From NCBI RefSeq assembly GCF_000293865.2, contig NZ_ALKN02000012.1, positions 1 through 64,000 on the forward strand: DNA of 64,000 nt, given 5' to 3'. This DNA comes from Limnohabitans sp. Rim28. Its GTDB lineage: Bacteria > Pseudomonadota > Gammaproteobacteria > Burkholderiales > Burkholderiaceae_C. The translations under genes were made by a program, and so were the position numbers. Within the stretch, counting starts at the first letter, position 1. The number at the start of each line of letters is the position of its first letter. This document shows positions 1-10,049 of the stretch, one piece after another. The notes below the pieces were generated by a model. That model did not search any database. It was given only the letters and a program-made list of their open reading frames with translations, and was not told where the DNA came from.

Positions 1-3000
1 GTGTTGCTTGCGCTGTCGCTGGCCAGATCGATCGCTTCGATGCTGCTGATGCGCGAGAAGCCCCCCGGTGCGCTGGCACCCGGGTTGGCCACCAAGGTCA
101 AGTCCAGGTGGCTGCCATTGAGGCGCAGCGTGTCAAACCCCGTGCCGCCGTCCACACGGGCGAGTTGGGTGGTGTTTTGACCACCGCTGTTGAAGGCCGC
201 CTGCAAGGCCGCCACGTTGGTGCTGTTGAGCACCACCGTGTCGTCGCCCCGCCCGGCCCAAATCACGTCCGAGCCACCACCACCGCTGATGGTGTCGTTG
301 CCATCGCCGCCGGCAAAGGTTTCAGCGGCGCTCGTGCCTGTGAGGCTGTTGGCGCTGGCCGTGCCCAGGAAGTCCACCACGCTGCGGTCTTGATGGCCGC
401 CGAAGATCACGTAGGCGCTGCCTGAGTAATTGTTCACGCTGGGTGCCCCTATCAACAGATCGGCAAAGCCGTCACCGTTGATATCGCCGGCCGCCGAAAC
501 CGCAGTGCCAAGTTCACCGGAGTCCGTTTCGCCAAGAATGGCAAATCCCCCCGTACCTGCAGCGACGTCCGAAAGCTGCACCAGCGTGTCGCTGGTGCGG
601 CCATACACCACATACGACTTGCCACTCCAGGCGTTGGTACCGGGAGCGCCCACAATCAAGTCGGACAAGCCGTCGCCGTTGATGTCGCCTGCCGCGCTGA
701 CACTGAAACCTGCGTAATCGCCCACCGCTTCGCCCTGGAGTGCAAAGCCGCCGTTGCCTGAGGCAATGTCGCTCAGGTTCACCGCGGTGGTGTCGTTGCT
801 TTTGCCAAACACCACATAGCTGCGCCCCGTATTTGGCGAACTGATGGTGCTGTGATCGGCACCGATCACCACATCGGCCAAGCCGTCGCCGTTGACATCC
901 CCTGCGGCAGCCACACTGACGCCAGACCTGCCTTCGTCACCCGCCTCGCCAGTGATCACAAAGCCACCTGTGCCGTTGGCCACATCCGTCAAATCGATGG
1001 TGCTGTTGCCGGTGCCTCCGAACACCACGTAAGAGCGACCATCGCCGGCGTTGGCCTCAATAGCGCCCACGATCAGGTCGGTCAAGCCGTCGCCGTTGAC
1101 ATCGCCAGCGGCAGACACAGAGTACCCGCTGTTATCGCCAACGTTTTCAGCCTGAATGACAAAACCATCGGGACTGCCCGCCAGGTTGGTCAGGTCTAGG
1201 TTGCTGCGGTTGAGCTGCCCATACACCACATAGGTTTTGCCGGTGTAGTTGTTTACACCATCCGCCCCAATCACCAAGTCGGCCAGGCCATCGCCATTGA
1301 AGTCGCCAGCCGCAGCCACGCTCCCGCCAGAACCATCGTGCATATTCTCGCCGGTGATGGCAAAACCCAGGCTGTTGTCATCGTTCTCGATATCGTCCAA
1401 GTCCACGGCCGCCGTGCTGTCTTTGCCATACACCACATAGCTGCGCCCGGTAGCAAAAGAGTAACTCACAGCACCGACCAAAAGATCGGCTTTGCCGTCG
1501 CCGTTGACATCGCCCGCAGCAGAGACGGAGTAGCCCAGTTGGTCGTACGTGTTTTCACCAAGGATGGCAAAGCCGTCGGTGCCAGCGGCCAAGTCGGTGG
1601 TTTCGACGGCCGTGGTGTTGGTTTTGCCAAACACCACATAGGCAGTCCCATTGGTGAGGACACCACCCCAAGTTGATGTACCCACGATGAAATCGTCATA
1701 ACCGTCACCGTTGACATCCCCTGCACTCGCCACAGCAACGCCAAACGATTCATTCTCTCCGGCAGCATTGACCACAAATCCACCATAGCCGTTGGCCACC
1801 TGATTGGGCGATACGCCGTTGCCAGCCACCAAGGTCGCAAAGTTGAGCGTGCTGGTGTCGGTGCTGGCAATCCCCGCAAACGCCGTGCCCGCCGTGTCAC
1901 GGATAGCCGTGCTGCTGATCTGCACAGCGTACTGTTTGCCGTCGTCCAGTGCGGATGTGGGGTTGATGGTCAGCGTGCTGCCCGAGATGGACAGTTGTCC
2001 GCCATGGCTGGCCACGTTGATGACCACGTCACTTGCTCCGTCCAGGGCCTTGAGCGTGATGGTGCCGTTGCTGCCCAGCGCAATCGCTTCGTTGAAGGTC
2101 AGGGTGATGTTGGCATCGGCACGCAAGAACTCCTGGTCACCCGGTGTGCTGGACAACAAAGTCGGTGCGGTGTTGTCGATCACCGTCAGCGCCGTGCTGT
2201 CGATGTTGGCAATCGATCCACTGATGCTGAGGGCGTTGCCCGCCACATCGGACAGACCAGTTTGCAAAGCGCTCTTGAGGGCCGCTTCGTCAATCGCAGC
2301 CTGTCCGTTTTGTCCGGCCTGTATGGTGTAAGTCAGTGTCCGTGTGCTGCCGCTGCCACCCCAGGAGGCACTCACACCGGTGCCTGCAACGGTGAAGACG
2401 GTGTTGTTGCTGCCCGAGCTCAGGCCATTGACGCTTTCGCTGAAGGTGAGCGTCAGCACAATGGTCTCGCCTGCGCTGTTGCCTGCTGTGCCAACTTCAG
2501 CTGCGCCGTAGCTCACGGCCAGTGCGGTGATGGCGGGGGGGATGTCGGGGGGGATGTCGGGGGTGGTGGCTGTGCTGGTGTTGCCAGAAGCTGCCACCCT
2601 CAGCGAAGCCAAGGCCACCTCGCCTGCCGCCGTACCCGCGTCGCTCATTGCGGCCGCTGCCGCTGTGCTGATGGCCGATGTGTTGATGGTCTCGCCCGCC
2701 GCTGTGGCCGCAGCCTGCGCGGCCGTCACGGCCGCAGTGGCTGCGTTGGCTGCGCTCGTGGCCGCGGCCGCCTTGGCCTTGAGCGTGTTCTGCGCGCTTT
2801 CAACTGCAGCCAGCTGCCCCGCTGTGGCAGGGGCGCTCATGGCGCTCAGGGCGCTGCTCAGTGCCGCTTGCGCCGCATCGAGCTCGCTTTGCGCCGCTGC
2901 CAGGGCCGCACCCGCCGAATTGGCCCGCGCCACCAACGCATCCAGCTGTACGCCGTTGAGCGTCGCCTTTTGTTCTGGCGTGAGTGCGTTCAATTGCCCG

Positions 3001-4499
3001 CTGGTCAATGCCGCGACCTGCGAGGCTGACAGGCCCTCCAAGCTTTGAGGCTTCATGACTTTGAGCGCGTCCACCGGGATGCTCTGGAGGTTGGCGATGG
3101 ACGCCATCTGATCGGCCGTGAGAAAGCGGGCGACCATGGGCGTGAGTGCGCTCGCACCGCTGGCCACAAATGCGCTCGCTTGCGTTTGCGCATCCTTGTT
3201 CAGCAACAAGGCTATTTGATCGGGCGTGATCAATGGGCCAATACTGCCCAAAATCAACGCCGCAGCCCCAGCGCTGGAGACCTCCAAGGTGCCATTCGAT
3301 GCCACCAGCCATGCGTCAAATTGCTCGATCGCGGCCCGCTTGTCTCCCCCATTTTTCATCGACAAGCCCGACAGCACCGCCGCAAATTGCCCGATGCGCT
3401 GCGCGTCGTTTGCGCCCACATTGGCCGAATTGGCCGTTCCATCCGGCAAAACTGTCGAAACCGGGCCTGTTTGCACCAAACTCGAGCTGACGCCGATGAG
3501 GCGCGCAATCGCTTTGTTGGCCTGCTCGATGGCCTGCAACTGTGCGCTCGTATCCGCCCCCTCAACGCGCCCCACCTGTGCGGCCAAGTCTGCGCCTGCG
3601 CCGGTGACATCGACCGCCTTGAGGCCGGCCAACACGGCCGCTGCCGTGGTGGCCGGATTGACGTGGATCGGGTTCGTGCCCGCCTGGACGGTCCCCACGG
3701 CCATCAGCACCGCGCCAAGGTCCGTGGCCCGCTGCAAGGCCTCATCCATGTAGTCGTTGCCCACGTTGGCATCGATCACTTTAAGCACCACACCGCCACG
3801 GTAGCTGCCAACGTCAACGCTGTAGCGACCAGCGCTGTCAATGGCGCCCTGGCCGATTCGGTTGCCGTTGAGGTCGAAGACCAGCACGCTCAAACCATGC
3901 CCGTCTACCACCGGCCCCGCCAGGAATGTGCCGGAGACAAGCACACCGGGTTCGGGCTCGGGTTGTGGCTCTGGCTTCGGCTCAGATTGTTTGTCCGATC
4001 CCCCTCCACCACCGCCCAAGGCGGCCAGGGCCAGTCCTCCCAGGCCCCATGCCCATCCGCCACCATCTTTGTCGCTCTTGGCGTGCGCTGGGCGGCTGGC
4101 CTGTGATTCGGGTTTTGCGGCGGACGCGATCAGGCTCGCATCTGGCACCATGATTTGGCCCGGCGTGGTCTGCCCTGTCAAAGCCGTGCCCGTTGCGGCC
4201 CATTGCTCTGCCACAAACAGGGTCTGTGGATCGATGTCACCCAGCAAACTGGCGTTGTCACTGCCCGCCTGGGGCTCAAAGAAGTCGGCCACCTCCACCA
4301 GGGGCTGGTCCCGGCCTTCGAGTTCCAGCACCAAGGCATCCGCCTGTCGCTTCAGAAGCAAGCGTCGCCCATGGATGGTTTTTTGACCGATGTAGGGCTG
4401 GCCGTCAATCAAAATCTGGAACACCTGACCCTTGGCCACCTTCACCAACTGGGTGCCTGATTGGTCGGTGGTGATATTGATTTTTTTGTTAGTTTTCAT
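1..4499 (-). CDS. Giant type I-secreted adhesin-like protein with FG-GAP repeats (partial, C-terminus off the left edge)
   Basis: An open frame runs from an ATG at 4499 to the window edge (1499 codons) with no stop. Residues 1-85 resemble the BapA/LapA-type prefix domain that begins many T1SS adhesins. A Gly-rich hydrophobic stretch (about 144-166) and a Pro-Glu linker follow, then a carboxypeptidase-like beta domain, a long Ala-rich helical region (about 530-620), two Ig-like domains (about 655-755 and 770-885), seven FG-GAP repeats (about 900-1355) and a first RTX-like Gly/Asp block ([13 protein letters not shown], about 1390-1412). The C-terminal secretion signal should lie outside the window. 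The genes at 4934-9931 encode a complete type I exporter, so this is its likely substrate. FG-GAP repeats bind calcium in alpha-integrins; a surface adhesion role here is inferred. No clear Shine-Dalgarno precedes the ATG. Confidence 0.88.
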   Translation of the reverse strand, partial: MKTNKKINITTDQSGTQLVKVAKGQVFQILIDGQPYIGQKTIHGRRLLLKRQADALVLELEGRDQPLVEVADFFEPQAGSDNASLLGDIDPQTLFVAEQWAATGTALTGQTTPGQIMVPDASLIASAAKPESQASRPAHAKSDKDGGGWAWGLGGLALAALGGGGGGSDKQSEPKPEPQPEPEPGVLVSGTFLAGPVVDGHGLSVLVFDLNGNRIGQGAIDSAGRYSVDVGSYRGGVVLKVIDANVGNDYMDEALQRATDLGAVLMAVGTVQAGTNPIHVNPATTAAAVLAGLKAVDVTGAGADLAAQVGRVEGADTSAQLQAIEQANKAIARLIGVSSSLVQTGPVSTVLPDGTANSANVGANDAQRIGQFAAVLSGLSMKNGGDKRAAIEQFDAWLVASNGTLEVSSAGAAALILGSIGPLITPDQIALLLNKDAQTQASAFVASGASALTPMVARFLTADQMASIANLQSIPVDALKVMKPQSLEGLSASQVAALTSGQLNALTPEQKATLNGVQLDALVARANSAGAALAAAQSELDAAQAALSSALSAMSAPATAGQLAAVESAQNTLKAKAAAATSAANAATAAVTAAQAAATAAGETINTSAISTAAAAAMSDAGTAAGEVALASLRVAASGNTSTATTPDIPPDIPPAITALAVSYGAAEVGTAGNSAGETIVLTLTFSESVNGLSSGSNNTVFTVAGTGVSASWGGSGSTRTLTYTIQAGQNGQAAIDEAALKSALQTGLSDVAGNALSISGSIANIDSTALTVIDNTAPTLLSSTPGDQEFLRADANITLTFNEAIALGSNGTITLKALDGASDVVINVASHGGQLSISGSTLTINPTSALDDGKQYAVQISSTAIRDTAGTAFAGIASTDTSTLNFATLVAGNGVSPNQVANGYGGFVVNAAGENESFGVAVASAGDVNGDGYDDFIVGTSTWGGVLTNGTAYVVFGKTNTTAVETTDLAAGTDGFAILGENTYDQLGYSVSAAGDVNGDGKADLLVGAVSYSFATGRSYVVYGKDSTAAVDLDDIENDDNSLGFAITGENMHDGSGGSVAAAGDFNGDGLADLVIGADGVNNYTGKTYVVYGQLNRSNLDLTNLAGSPDGFVIQAENVGDNSGYSVSAAGDVNGDGLTDLIVGAIEANAGDGRSYVVFGGTGNSTIDLTDVANGTGGFVITGEAGDEGRSGVSVAAAGDVNGDGLADVVIGADHSTISSPNTGRSYVVFGKSNDTTAVNLSDIASGNGGFALQGEAVGDYAGFSVSAAGDINGDGLSDLIVGAPGTNAWSGKSYVVYGRTSDTLVQLSDVAAGTGGFAILGETDSGELGTAVSAAGDINGDGFADLLIGAPSVNNYSGSAYVIFGGHQDRSVVDFLGTASANSLTGTSAAETFAGGDGNDTISGGGGSDVIWAGRGDDTVVLNSTNVAALQAAFNSGGQNTTQLARVDGGTGFDTLRLNGSHLDLTLVANPGASAPGGFSRISSIEAIDLASDSASN
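440..1800 (-). repeat. Seven tandem FG-GAP / integrin-type repeats of about 200 bp
   Basis: The motif AAGD(V/F/I)NGDG(x)(A/T/S)D recurs seven times in the giant secreted protein. The DNA copies of the NGDG core lie near 475, 675, 888, 1093, 1295, 1502 and 1705, so the period is 200-216 bp (67-72 residues). Each unit also carries the G(K/R)(S/T/A)YVV(F/Y)G strand. The D-x-N-G-D-G-x-x-D calcium loop is intact in all seven. The copies differ at the DNA level, so this is an old protein repeat and not a recent tandem duplication. Confidence 0.93.
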
Positions 4500-4570
4500 G
4501 ATGTTTAATTAACATTTTCGAGAATATTAAAATAAACTATATTGATTTACTTAGTACCCATAAATTGATT
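4500..4570 (-). promoter_or_regulatory. Candidate promoter of the giant secreted protein in an AT-rich leader
   Basis: The sequence upstream of the ATG at 4499 is strongly AT-rich compared with its neighbours. Read on the minus strand, it has a TTTATG element, 17 bases and TATAGT, which is an acceptable -35/-10 pair, although the -35 is weak. TTAATTAA lies just before the start codon and no Shine-Dalgarno is visible. The assignment rests only on pattern. Confidence 0.35.
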
Positions 4571-4572
4571 GA

Positions 4573-4595
4573 ATGAGGGAAAAATTTTCCCTCAT
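4573..4595. promoter_or_regulatory. Perfect 23-bp dyad (operator or bidirectional hairpin)
   Basis: ATGAGGGAAAA and TTTTCCCTCAT flank a single central base, giving 11-bp perfect arms. It lies just upstream of the candidate -35 of the secreted-protein gene and about 340 bp after the hlyD-like stop. No clean T-run follows on either strand, so an operator is at least as likely as a terminator. Confidence 0.5.
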
Positions 4596-4933
4596 AAATT
4601 AAAAATAATTACTCACTGAAATACGCGAAATCAGACCCCAGAACCTTGCGCCGATCCGGATGCAGACCGAGCCAAGGAACATGGGTAAACATCAGATGGA
4701 TTTGTGGGACGCACCATGCTGCGCAGCAGTGCGTGAACAGGATCTCTGCCTGCAAGCAGCGGTAGAACTGATCAAAACAACGACCTGAAAGGCCAGTTTG
4801 TTGCCATCAGCGATGAGCATCAGGTGAAATATGGCTGCGGGCCGCTCAAGGTTCAGCAGGACCAGACAAAGGGCGAGCCCATTCACCCTAGGTGCCAGCA
4901 GCGTTTCAAGAAAAACGGTTTGTGCTCAGGGAT
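4596..4933. other. Intergenic stretch between hlyD-like gene and secreted protein; no gene recognised
   Basis: This stretch returns to ordinary base composition. A 64-codon frame exists on the minus strand at 4692-4886, but it has no convincing ribosome site and no recognisable motif. It could be a decayed gene fragment; nothing in the sequence identifies one. The stretch separates the exporter operon from its presumed substrate. Confidence 0.4.
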
Positions 4934-6082
4934 TTAGCGTTGCCCCAAAGCGCCTTCAAATGCCCTGGAAATGGGTTTCATCATGAACGCCAGAACAGTT
5001 CGTCGACCGGTCTTGACATCGAGTGTGGCGGTCATACCGGCCTTGATGTCACTCGATCTGATCCGCCTGACAGCGTCTTGGGCCAGCAACTCGACCTTGG
5101 CACGGTAGTAGGTCTGGTACTTGCCATCGGGGCCTTGCTCGGTGAGGGTGTCGGAACTGAGGTAGGTGAGGCGGCCTTCCAGACTTCCGTAGATGCTGTA
5201 ATCAAATGCATCCAGTCGGACGGTGACTGGCAAACCCAGTTGCAATTGCCCAATGTCCGCAGGGTTGATTTTGGCTTCGATGATGTAGCCGCCCGTGGTC
5301 GGGGAAATCTGCATCAGTTCATCGCCGTTGCGCAGAACACCGCCCAAGGTGTTGATGCGCAAGGATTTGACAACACCGTCCAAGGACGCCTGGATTTCAG
5401 TGTGATCCAGTATGCTGGCGCGCTCTTGCAATTTGCTGCGTTGGCTGGTGACTTCTTCCTCGATCTTGGCCAATTCGCGACGCGCATCGGATTTGTATTT
5501 TTCCTGCACAGCATGCAGTTTCTGACGGGCATCGACCAGCCCTCGCTGGGTGCGCATCAATTCAATGCGGCTGACGTCTCCGTTGTCATGCAGGCGCTGG
5601 GTCAGTTCGAACTCCGAATGGGCCAGCCGAACTTGCTCGGTCAACGCCTCGGTTTCCTTGAGCAAAGCGGCTTGGTTCTGCAAATAGAGTGCTTGTTGCG
5701 ATGCGACGAGGTCAGCATGGGACTTTGAGAATTGGGCAAATTTGGGCACGGTACCCATGGCCTCGGCTTGTGCGCGAATGCGACTGATTTGGAACCCGGC
5801 AATGCGGTTGCTGATTTCTTCGACCCCGGCAAGGGCGCGGTCGCTTTCGAGCACGGCCAGGACTTGGCCTTTGGTGACGGTTTCGCCTTCGCTGACCCGC
5901 AGTTCCTTGATGACACCACCGTCCGCCGCTTGAATGACCTGGGTTTTGTCTTGAGGAATGACCTGTCCTTGCGCCCTGACCATTTGGTCAATCTCAAACC
6001 AGGCTGCCCAGGCCACGATCAGGATCAGGAGGAACAGCAGGTAAATGCCCGTGAAACGAAGCGGGGGATTGGAGTGGCTCAT
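4934..6082 (-). CDS. HlyD-family periplasmic adaptor of type I secretion system
   Basis: The 382-residue protein has a short cytoplasmic start, one membrane helix (about 12-30), a biotinyl/lipoyl-like half motif (GGVIKELRVSEGETVTKGQ), a long coiled-coil hairpin (about 95-250) and a beta-barrel C-terminal part. This is the HlyD/LapC membrane-fusion layout. It bridges the inner-membrane ABC exporter and the outer-membrane TolC-like channel. Its ATG overlaps the end of the ABC gene by 4 bp (ATGA), so the two are translationally coupled. It is the last gene of the regulator-tolC-ABC-hlyD operon. Which substrate it serves is inferred from the adjacent giant protein. Confidence 0.93.
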   Translation of the reverse strand: MSHSNPPLRFTGIYLLFLLILIVAWAAWFEIDQMVRAQGQVIPQDKTQVIQAADGGVIKELRVSEGETVTKGQVLAVLESDRALAGVEEISNRIAGFQISRIRAQAEAMGTVPKFAQFSKSHADLVASQQALYLQNQAALLKETEALTEQVRLAHSEFELTQRLHDNGDVSRIELMRTQRGLVDARQKLHAVQEKYKSDARRELAKIEEEVTSQRSKLQERASILDHTEIQASLDGVVKSLRINTLGGVLRNGDELMQISPTTGGYIIEAKINPADIGQLQLGLPVTVRLDAFDYSIYGSLEGRLTYLSSDTLTEQGPDGKYQTYYRAKVELLAQDAVRRIRSSDIKAGMTATLDVKTGRRTVLAFMMKPISRAFEGALGQR

Positions 6083-8241
6083 GCGGAAGTGCCTGCAGTG
6101 GCGGTGTGGGTTTTGGCTGACTGCTGAGCTTGCGTTGCCATGGCTTGCAGTTGTTGCATCACCTGGTCACGCGGGCCGTCCATCACGATTTGTTGGTTGG
6201 CCATGACGATGACCCGCTGTACCAGGCTGAGCAGTTGCGGTTTGTGCGTGACGATCACCATGGTGCTCTCGGAGTTTTCCGTGAGGTGGTGTTGCAGTGT
6301 CTGAATGACTTGCCGCTCGAGTTGGGGATCCATGGAGGCCGTGGGTTCGTCCAGAAGCCAGATTCGGGGACGGCGCAGAACGGCACGGGTGATGTGCACC
6401 AGCTGACGTTGACCGCCGGACAGACCTTGTCCGCCCTCTGAAATCTCGCGGGCCAGGCCTTTGGGATGGGCCGCGATGACGGTTTCAAAGAGACCGGTCT
6501 GGCGAGCGGCTTCCAACAATGCGTCGTCACCAGGGTCGTTCATGCCCAGCACCAGGTTGTCACGCAGGGTGCCCGCGAAAAGGCGTCCGTCTTGCGGCAC
6601 AAAACCCATTTGGTTGGCCAGACTGGCTTTGGCGATTTGCTCGAGGTCGATCCCGTCGAGCAGGGCCCTGCCCTGCCCGGCCTTGTACATGCCAGAGAGC
6701 AACCGAAGCAGACTGGTCTTGCCGCTACCGACGCCACCGAGCACGGCCACTCGCTCCCCAGCGCGGATGCGCAGTTGCTTGATTTTGACGGCGGTGGTGC
6801 CGCTGTAGCTCATGTCGATGTCGGTCAACTCGAATTGGCCGCGCAGAGTCTCGAGCACAATGGGTTCCTGACCAGGGGGGTGGTCGAGCTGGAGCGTCCA
6901 GAGCTTGTCCAGGTCTTGCAATGACACCCTGGTTTGGGCCCATTGCATGATGAGCGCCGGGATGGTGGCAATCGGAGCCAGGATGCGCCCACTGAGGATG
7001 GAGCAGGCAATGAGGGCCCCCATGGTGAAGTCAGCGTGGCCAACGTAAAGCGCACCTGCCGCAATCAGCGCCACATAGGAACCTTGCTGGAACATGGCCA
7101 CCAGAAATTGCTGCATTTCGGTGAGTTGGCGCATGCGTTGCTCGTATTGGCGGGACTCGTCGGTCATGTCGAGCCATTTGGACAACATGCGCCAGCCGCC
7201 CTGACCTGATTTGATGGTTTCTGCGCCTTCAATGCTCTCAACCAACAAACCGAGTTTTTGGTGCTGGGCCGGTGTGGACAATTTGGCCAGTTGGTCCATG
7301 CGGTTGTGAAACAGGAAACCAATGACCAAGCCTAACGCCAGGAATACGCCAGGGATGAGCGCCAACCAGCCACCGATCAGGGCCAGCACAAACAAGGTGA
7401 TCAATGCCACTGGCACATCGACCATGGCCTGGGTACTGACGTTGACCAGGAAAGCCCGGATACTTTCGTAACTGCGCAACCTTGAGGAGGTGGCGCCCAC
7501 GCTGGCGGGCAATTGATCCAGCCTGACACCCAGGAATCGGCCATAAACCGAGCGTGCCAGGTTTTGATCGACCGCGTCCGTGAGGTGGTGGACCTGTTGC
7601 GCGCGTAGCCATTTGCCCAGTGTTTCAAACAAAACCGAGACCAACACCCCCAAAGTCAGAACCAGCAAGGTGGACGCGGCCTGGGTGGGGACCACACGGT
7701 CATAGACCTGCATGCTGTAAAACGAGGTGGCCAGCGCCAAGAAACTGATGGCCAAGGTCCCAGCGGCGATATCGGTCAAGAGGCGTTTGTGCGAAAAAAT
7801 CTCGGACCAGACCAGCTGAAGACTGGGACTTTCGCTGATCACGAAAGGCGCCGTCATCCGAATGCGGATAAAACGGTGGCCGTCTTCAAATCGGTCCATC
7901 GCCTGCTCGGCGAATTGACGGATGTCGGATTGCCACCAACTGGTGGCCCAATGCCCTTGCGCCGTGTGCGCGGTGACGATGCCAAGCTGCCCTTGGGGCC
8001 CCACAACAATGCACGGCAGCCGGCTCGCGTCCGGGGACTTTGACCATTGGACTTTGGGCCATTGGTTGAGTTGGGCCAATGCATCCATCAGGGTTGCAAG
8101 CTGCTGGTGGGCTTGTCCGAGCTGGCGCAACGCGGCTTGCAGGCCGAGCCCATCAACCGGTTCGCGTCTGAGTTGTGCCAGACGCATCAATGTGGTGTGC
8201 AAAACCGCCAAGTCAGGCAGCGGGGTCGAGGATGGGGTCAT
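6079..8241 (-). CDS. Type I secretion ABC transporter (LapB/HlyB-like permease-ATPase)
   Basis: The 720-residue half-transporter has an N-terminal C39-like domain (about 1-140) without a peptidase cysteine in the expected N-terminal position, a six-helix membrane domain (about 150-440) and a nucleotide-binding domain (about 475-700). Walker A is GGVGSGKTS (about 500), the signature is LSGGQRQ (about 607), Walker B is IWLLDEP and the H-loop is VTHK. The inactive C39-like domain is typical of exporters of uncleaved RTX adhesins such as LapA, and argues against Gly-Gly leader processing. It is separated by 5 bp from the tolC-like gene and overlaps hlyD. Confidence 0.93.
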   Translation of the reverse strand: MTPSSTPLPDLAVLHTTLMRLAQLRREPVDGLGLQAALRQLGQAHQQLATLMDALAQLNQWPKVQWSKSPDASRLPCIVVGPQGQLGIVTAHTAQGHWATSWWQSDIRQFAEQAMDRFEDGHRFIRIRMTAPFVISESPSLQLVWSEIFSHKRLLTDIAAGTLAISFLALATSFYSMQVYDRVVPTQAASTLLVLTLGVLVSVLFETLGKWLRAQQVHHLTDAVDQNLARSVYGRFLGVRLDQLPASVGATSSRLRSYESIRAFLVNVSTQAMVDVPVALITLFVLALIGGWLALIPGVFLALGLVIGFLFHNRMDQLAKLSTPAQHQKLGLLVESIEGAETIKSGQGGWRMLSKWLDMTDESRQYEQRMRQLTEMQQFLVAMFQQGSYVALIAAGALYVGHADFTMGALIACSILSGRILAPIATIPALIMQWAQTRVSLQDLDKLWTLQLDHPPGQEPIVLETLRGQFELTDIDMSYSGTTAVKIKQLRIRAGERVAVLGGVGSGKTSLLRLLSGMYKAGQGRALLDGIDLEQIAKASLANQMGFVPQDGRLFAGTLRDNLVLGMNDPGDDALLEAARQTGLFETVIAAHPKGLAREISEGGQGLSGGQRQLVHITRAVLRRPRIWLLDEPTASMDPQLERQVIQTLQHHLTENSESTMVIVTHKPQLLSLVQRVIVMANQQIVMDGPRDQVMQQLQAMATQAQQSAKTHTATAGTSA

Positions 8242-8246
8242 TGAGG

Positions 8247-9551
8247 TCAGGGGTTGCTGTTGTTCTGCAGGTAGGCCTCTACCCCAGCGGCCAACAAGGC
8301 CAAGCGCTGCTGTGCGAGCCAGCGGCTCGATTGGGTGTCGGCCATTTGCACAAGTACTTGGGCTTTTTCACGGGCTGTGTTCATGAGCTCTTGCCAAGTT
8401 CGGCGGCCAGCGTCAAATTGGCGCTCGGAAGCTTGCATGAATTGCTCAGCGCTTTCCTGGGCCTGGAGCAGGTAAGTCAGGCGCAGACCTTGCGATTCGA
8501 TGGTTTGCAAGTCGGCATGGATTTGGTCAGAAATGTCGCGGCGTTTGACCTCGATTTCTTGCTCCTGTGCCTGCAAGCGTGCCTGGGCAGAAGCGACCGA
8601 AGCCATGGAAGACAAGCCGGCCCCGAAATTGGAAGTCAAGCCCACATACAGCTGTTGTGTGGTTCTACTGATGTCCCGGTTGATCAGTTCTCCTCGAAGA
8701 TAGACCTCGGGATAAATGCGTGATTTGGCAATGTCCGCATCTGCACGCAGCACATTGACCGTCACGATGGACTTTTGGAGGCTGGGATGCTTGTCCAACG
8801 CCATGACCGTCCATAGCTCATGGCTACGGTTGGAATCGTCGGTCCGTCGTGGCGGCTGAAACACGGCCGTCCAGCGGATGGTCTGGCTGGGCATGGGGCC
8901 ACCGTACATTTGCGCAAGCCTGCTGATGGCTTGTTGCCTTTGGGCTTTGGCTTGCTCGAGTTCGGCCTGCACGGCGGCAAGCCTGGACAGTGAGAGCTGA
9001 ACATCGCTGCGCGGCGCATGGCCCTCTTGGGCTCGGTTTTGGACTTGCCTGACGTATTTGAGGTGCTGTGCTTCACTTTCCGTGAAGGCCTGGGATTTGA
9101 GCTCCGCGGCTTGCACCTCTGACCACAGCTGCAACCAGCGTGTGGCCAAGCCCAGACGTTGTTCGCTCAGGGTCAGATTGGCCAACGCCTCTTGCGCACG
9201 CGCTTTGTCGAGCTGGGCGGTCAAGCGGCCGCCTGTCCAAAGTGGCTGCTGAAGGCGTGCAAAAGTAGTCCGTGTGTCGGTCAGGCCATTGGCAGATTGA
9301 GGATTTTTTTCAATGCCGACCGATGCTGTGGGCAGAAATTGCCATTTGGCACCCTCGGCATCGTGTTGGGCGGATTGAAGTTGACCCATTGCGGCCAGGA
9401 CACCGGGGTGGCGGGTCAGGAGCTCGGCCAACAGCGCACGGTGTGGCTCTGCAGCCAAAGTGCTTTGTTCTTGGGCCTGAACTGTGCAGGACAAAAAGCA
9501 AAGTCCCCAAAAAAATGCCCCCAGGCACCGCATGTCGATCTTGGTGCTCAA
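8247..9551 (-). CDS. TolC-family outer-membrane channel protein
   Basis: The 434-residue protein begins with a signal peptide ending near TVQAQ, followed by the two long helical repeats of the outer-membrane efflux/TolC family. The first includes ATRWLQLWSEVQ and the second EVYLRGELINRD and GLSSMASVASAQ. It would supply the outer-membrane tunnel for the type I exporter encoded immediately downstream. Its start overlaps the stop of the regulator gene by 4 bp (ATGA), placing both in one transcript. Length and placement favour a dedicated LapE-like channel over a general drug-efflux TolC. Confidence 0.9.
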   Translation of the reverse strand: MSTKIDMRCLGAFFWGLCFLSCTVQAQEQSTLAAEPHRALLAELLTRHPGVLAAMGQLQSAQHDAEGAKWQFLPTASVGIEKNPQSANGLTDTRTTFARLQQPLWTGGRLTAQLDKARAQEALANLTLSEQRLGLATRWLQLWSEVQAAELKSQAFTESEAQHLKYVRQVQNRAQEGHAPRSDVQLSLSRLAAVQAELEQAKAQRQQAISRLAQMYGGPMPSQTIRWTAVFQPPRRTDDSNRSHELWTVMALDKHPSLQKSIVTVNVLRADADIAKSRIYPEVYLRGELINRDISRTTQQLYVGLTSNFGAGLSSMASVASAQARLQAQEQEIEVKRRDISDQIHADLQTIESQGLRLTYLLQAQESAEQFMQASERQFDAGRRTWQELMNTAREKAQVLVQMADTQSSRWLAQQRLALLAAGVEAYLQNNSNP

Positions 9552-9931
9552 GATTGTCTTTCCAGAATGATGAAGTCCTTCTCGAGCATCTTTTGCGTGT
9601 TTTCAGCGTGTTTTGCCATGAGGTCCAGGAGTTTTGCCGTGGGCACAATTTGCCGGGCGCGTTTGTCTTTTTCGTTGTAAACCCTGGTGATGAGGCCTTC
9701 GTCCTCCATTTCTCGCAACTTCATGCGCACCGCCCGATCGGTGTATTCGGGATGGTTGAGGACTTGCTTGAGTGACCGATCTGTCGGGCCGCTGGCATGG
9801 AAGATGGCGTCATGCACGATTGAAAAATACACATGCCGCCCGACAACGGTCTTGAGCAAGGGCAAATTGGCCCACTCCCAATGAGACAGCTCCACCAAGC
9901 GAGCCATTATTTTGTGTTGGTCTGCAATCAT
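9548..9931 (-). CDS. Small MarR-like winged-helix regulator at head of secretion operon
   Basis: The 127-residue protein carries a winged-helix fold: a recognition-helix region around TDRAVRMKLREMEDEGLI (about 68-85) and a wing with RVYNEKDKRARQIV. This resembles MarR-type or phage-like wHTH proteins, but I cannot place it in a named subfamily. It is the first gene of the operon and overlaps tolC by 4 bp, so the secretion system is co-transcribed with its own regulator. A large dyad at 10050-10075, about 120 bp upstream, is a natural candidate for its operator. Whether it represses or activates is unknown. Confidence 0.78.
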   Translation of the reverse strand: MIADQHKIMARLVELSHWEWANLPLLKTVVGRHVYFSIVHDAIFHASGPTDRSLKQVLNHPEYTDRAVRMKLREMEDEGLITRVYNEKDKRARQIVPTAKLLDLMAKHAENTQKMLEKDFIILERQS

Positions 9932-10049
9932 TTTCTACACTTTCTTGGCATATTTGAATATTTTTTTAATTTAAAAATTCACCAAGACGGCTAATTACAG
10001 GAATATCCTTCCTTTATCTACAATCAAAAAATTGACAAGGGTTATTTCA

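Noticed and set aside
2527-2570. G-rich tandem GGGGGGATGTC repeats, possible G-quadruplex
   Set aside because: They encode the PDIPPDIPP linker between the Ala-rich and Ig-like parts of the secreted protein. The codon use explains the pattern without another role.
1995-3029. 344-codon plus-strand frame in the first 4 kb
   Set aside because: It overlaps the Ig-like and Ala-rich regions of the minus-strand secreted protein, whose frame is continuous from 4499 to the window edge with clear repeats.
4692-4886. 64-codon frame on the minus strand between hlyD-like gene and secreted protein
   Set aside because: There is no ribosome site or motif and the translation is unlike any family I know. A decayed fragment cannot be excluded but is not supported.
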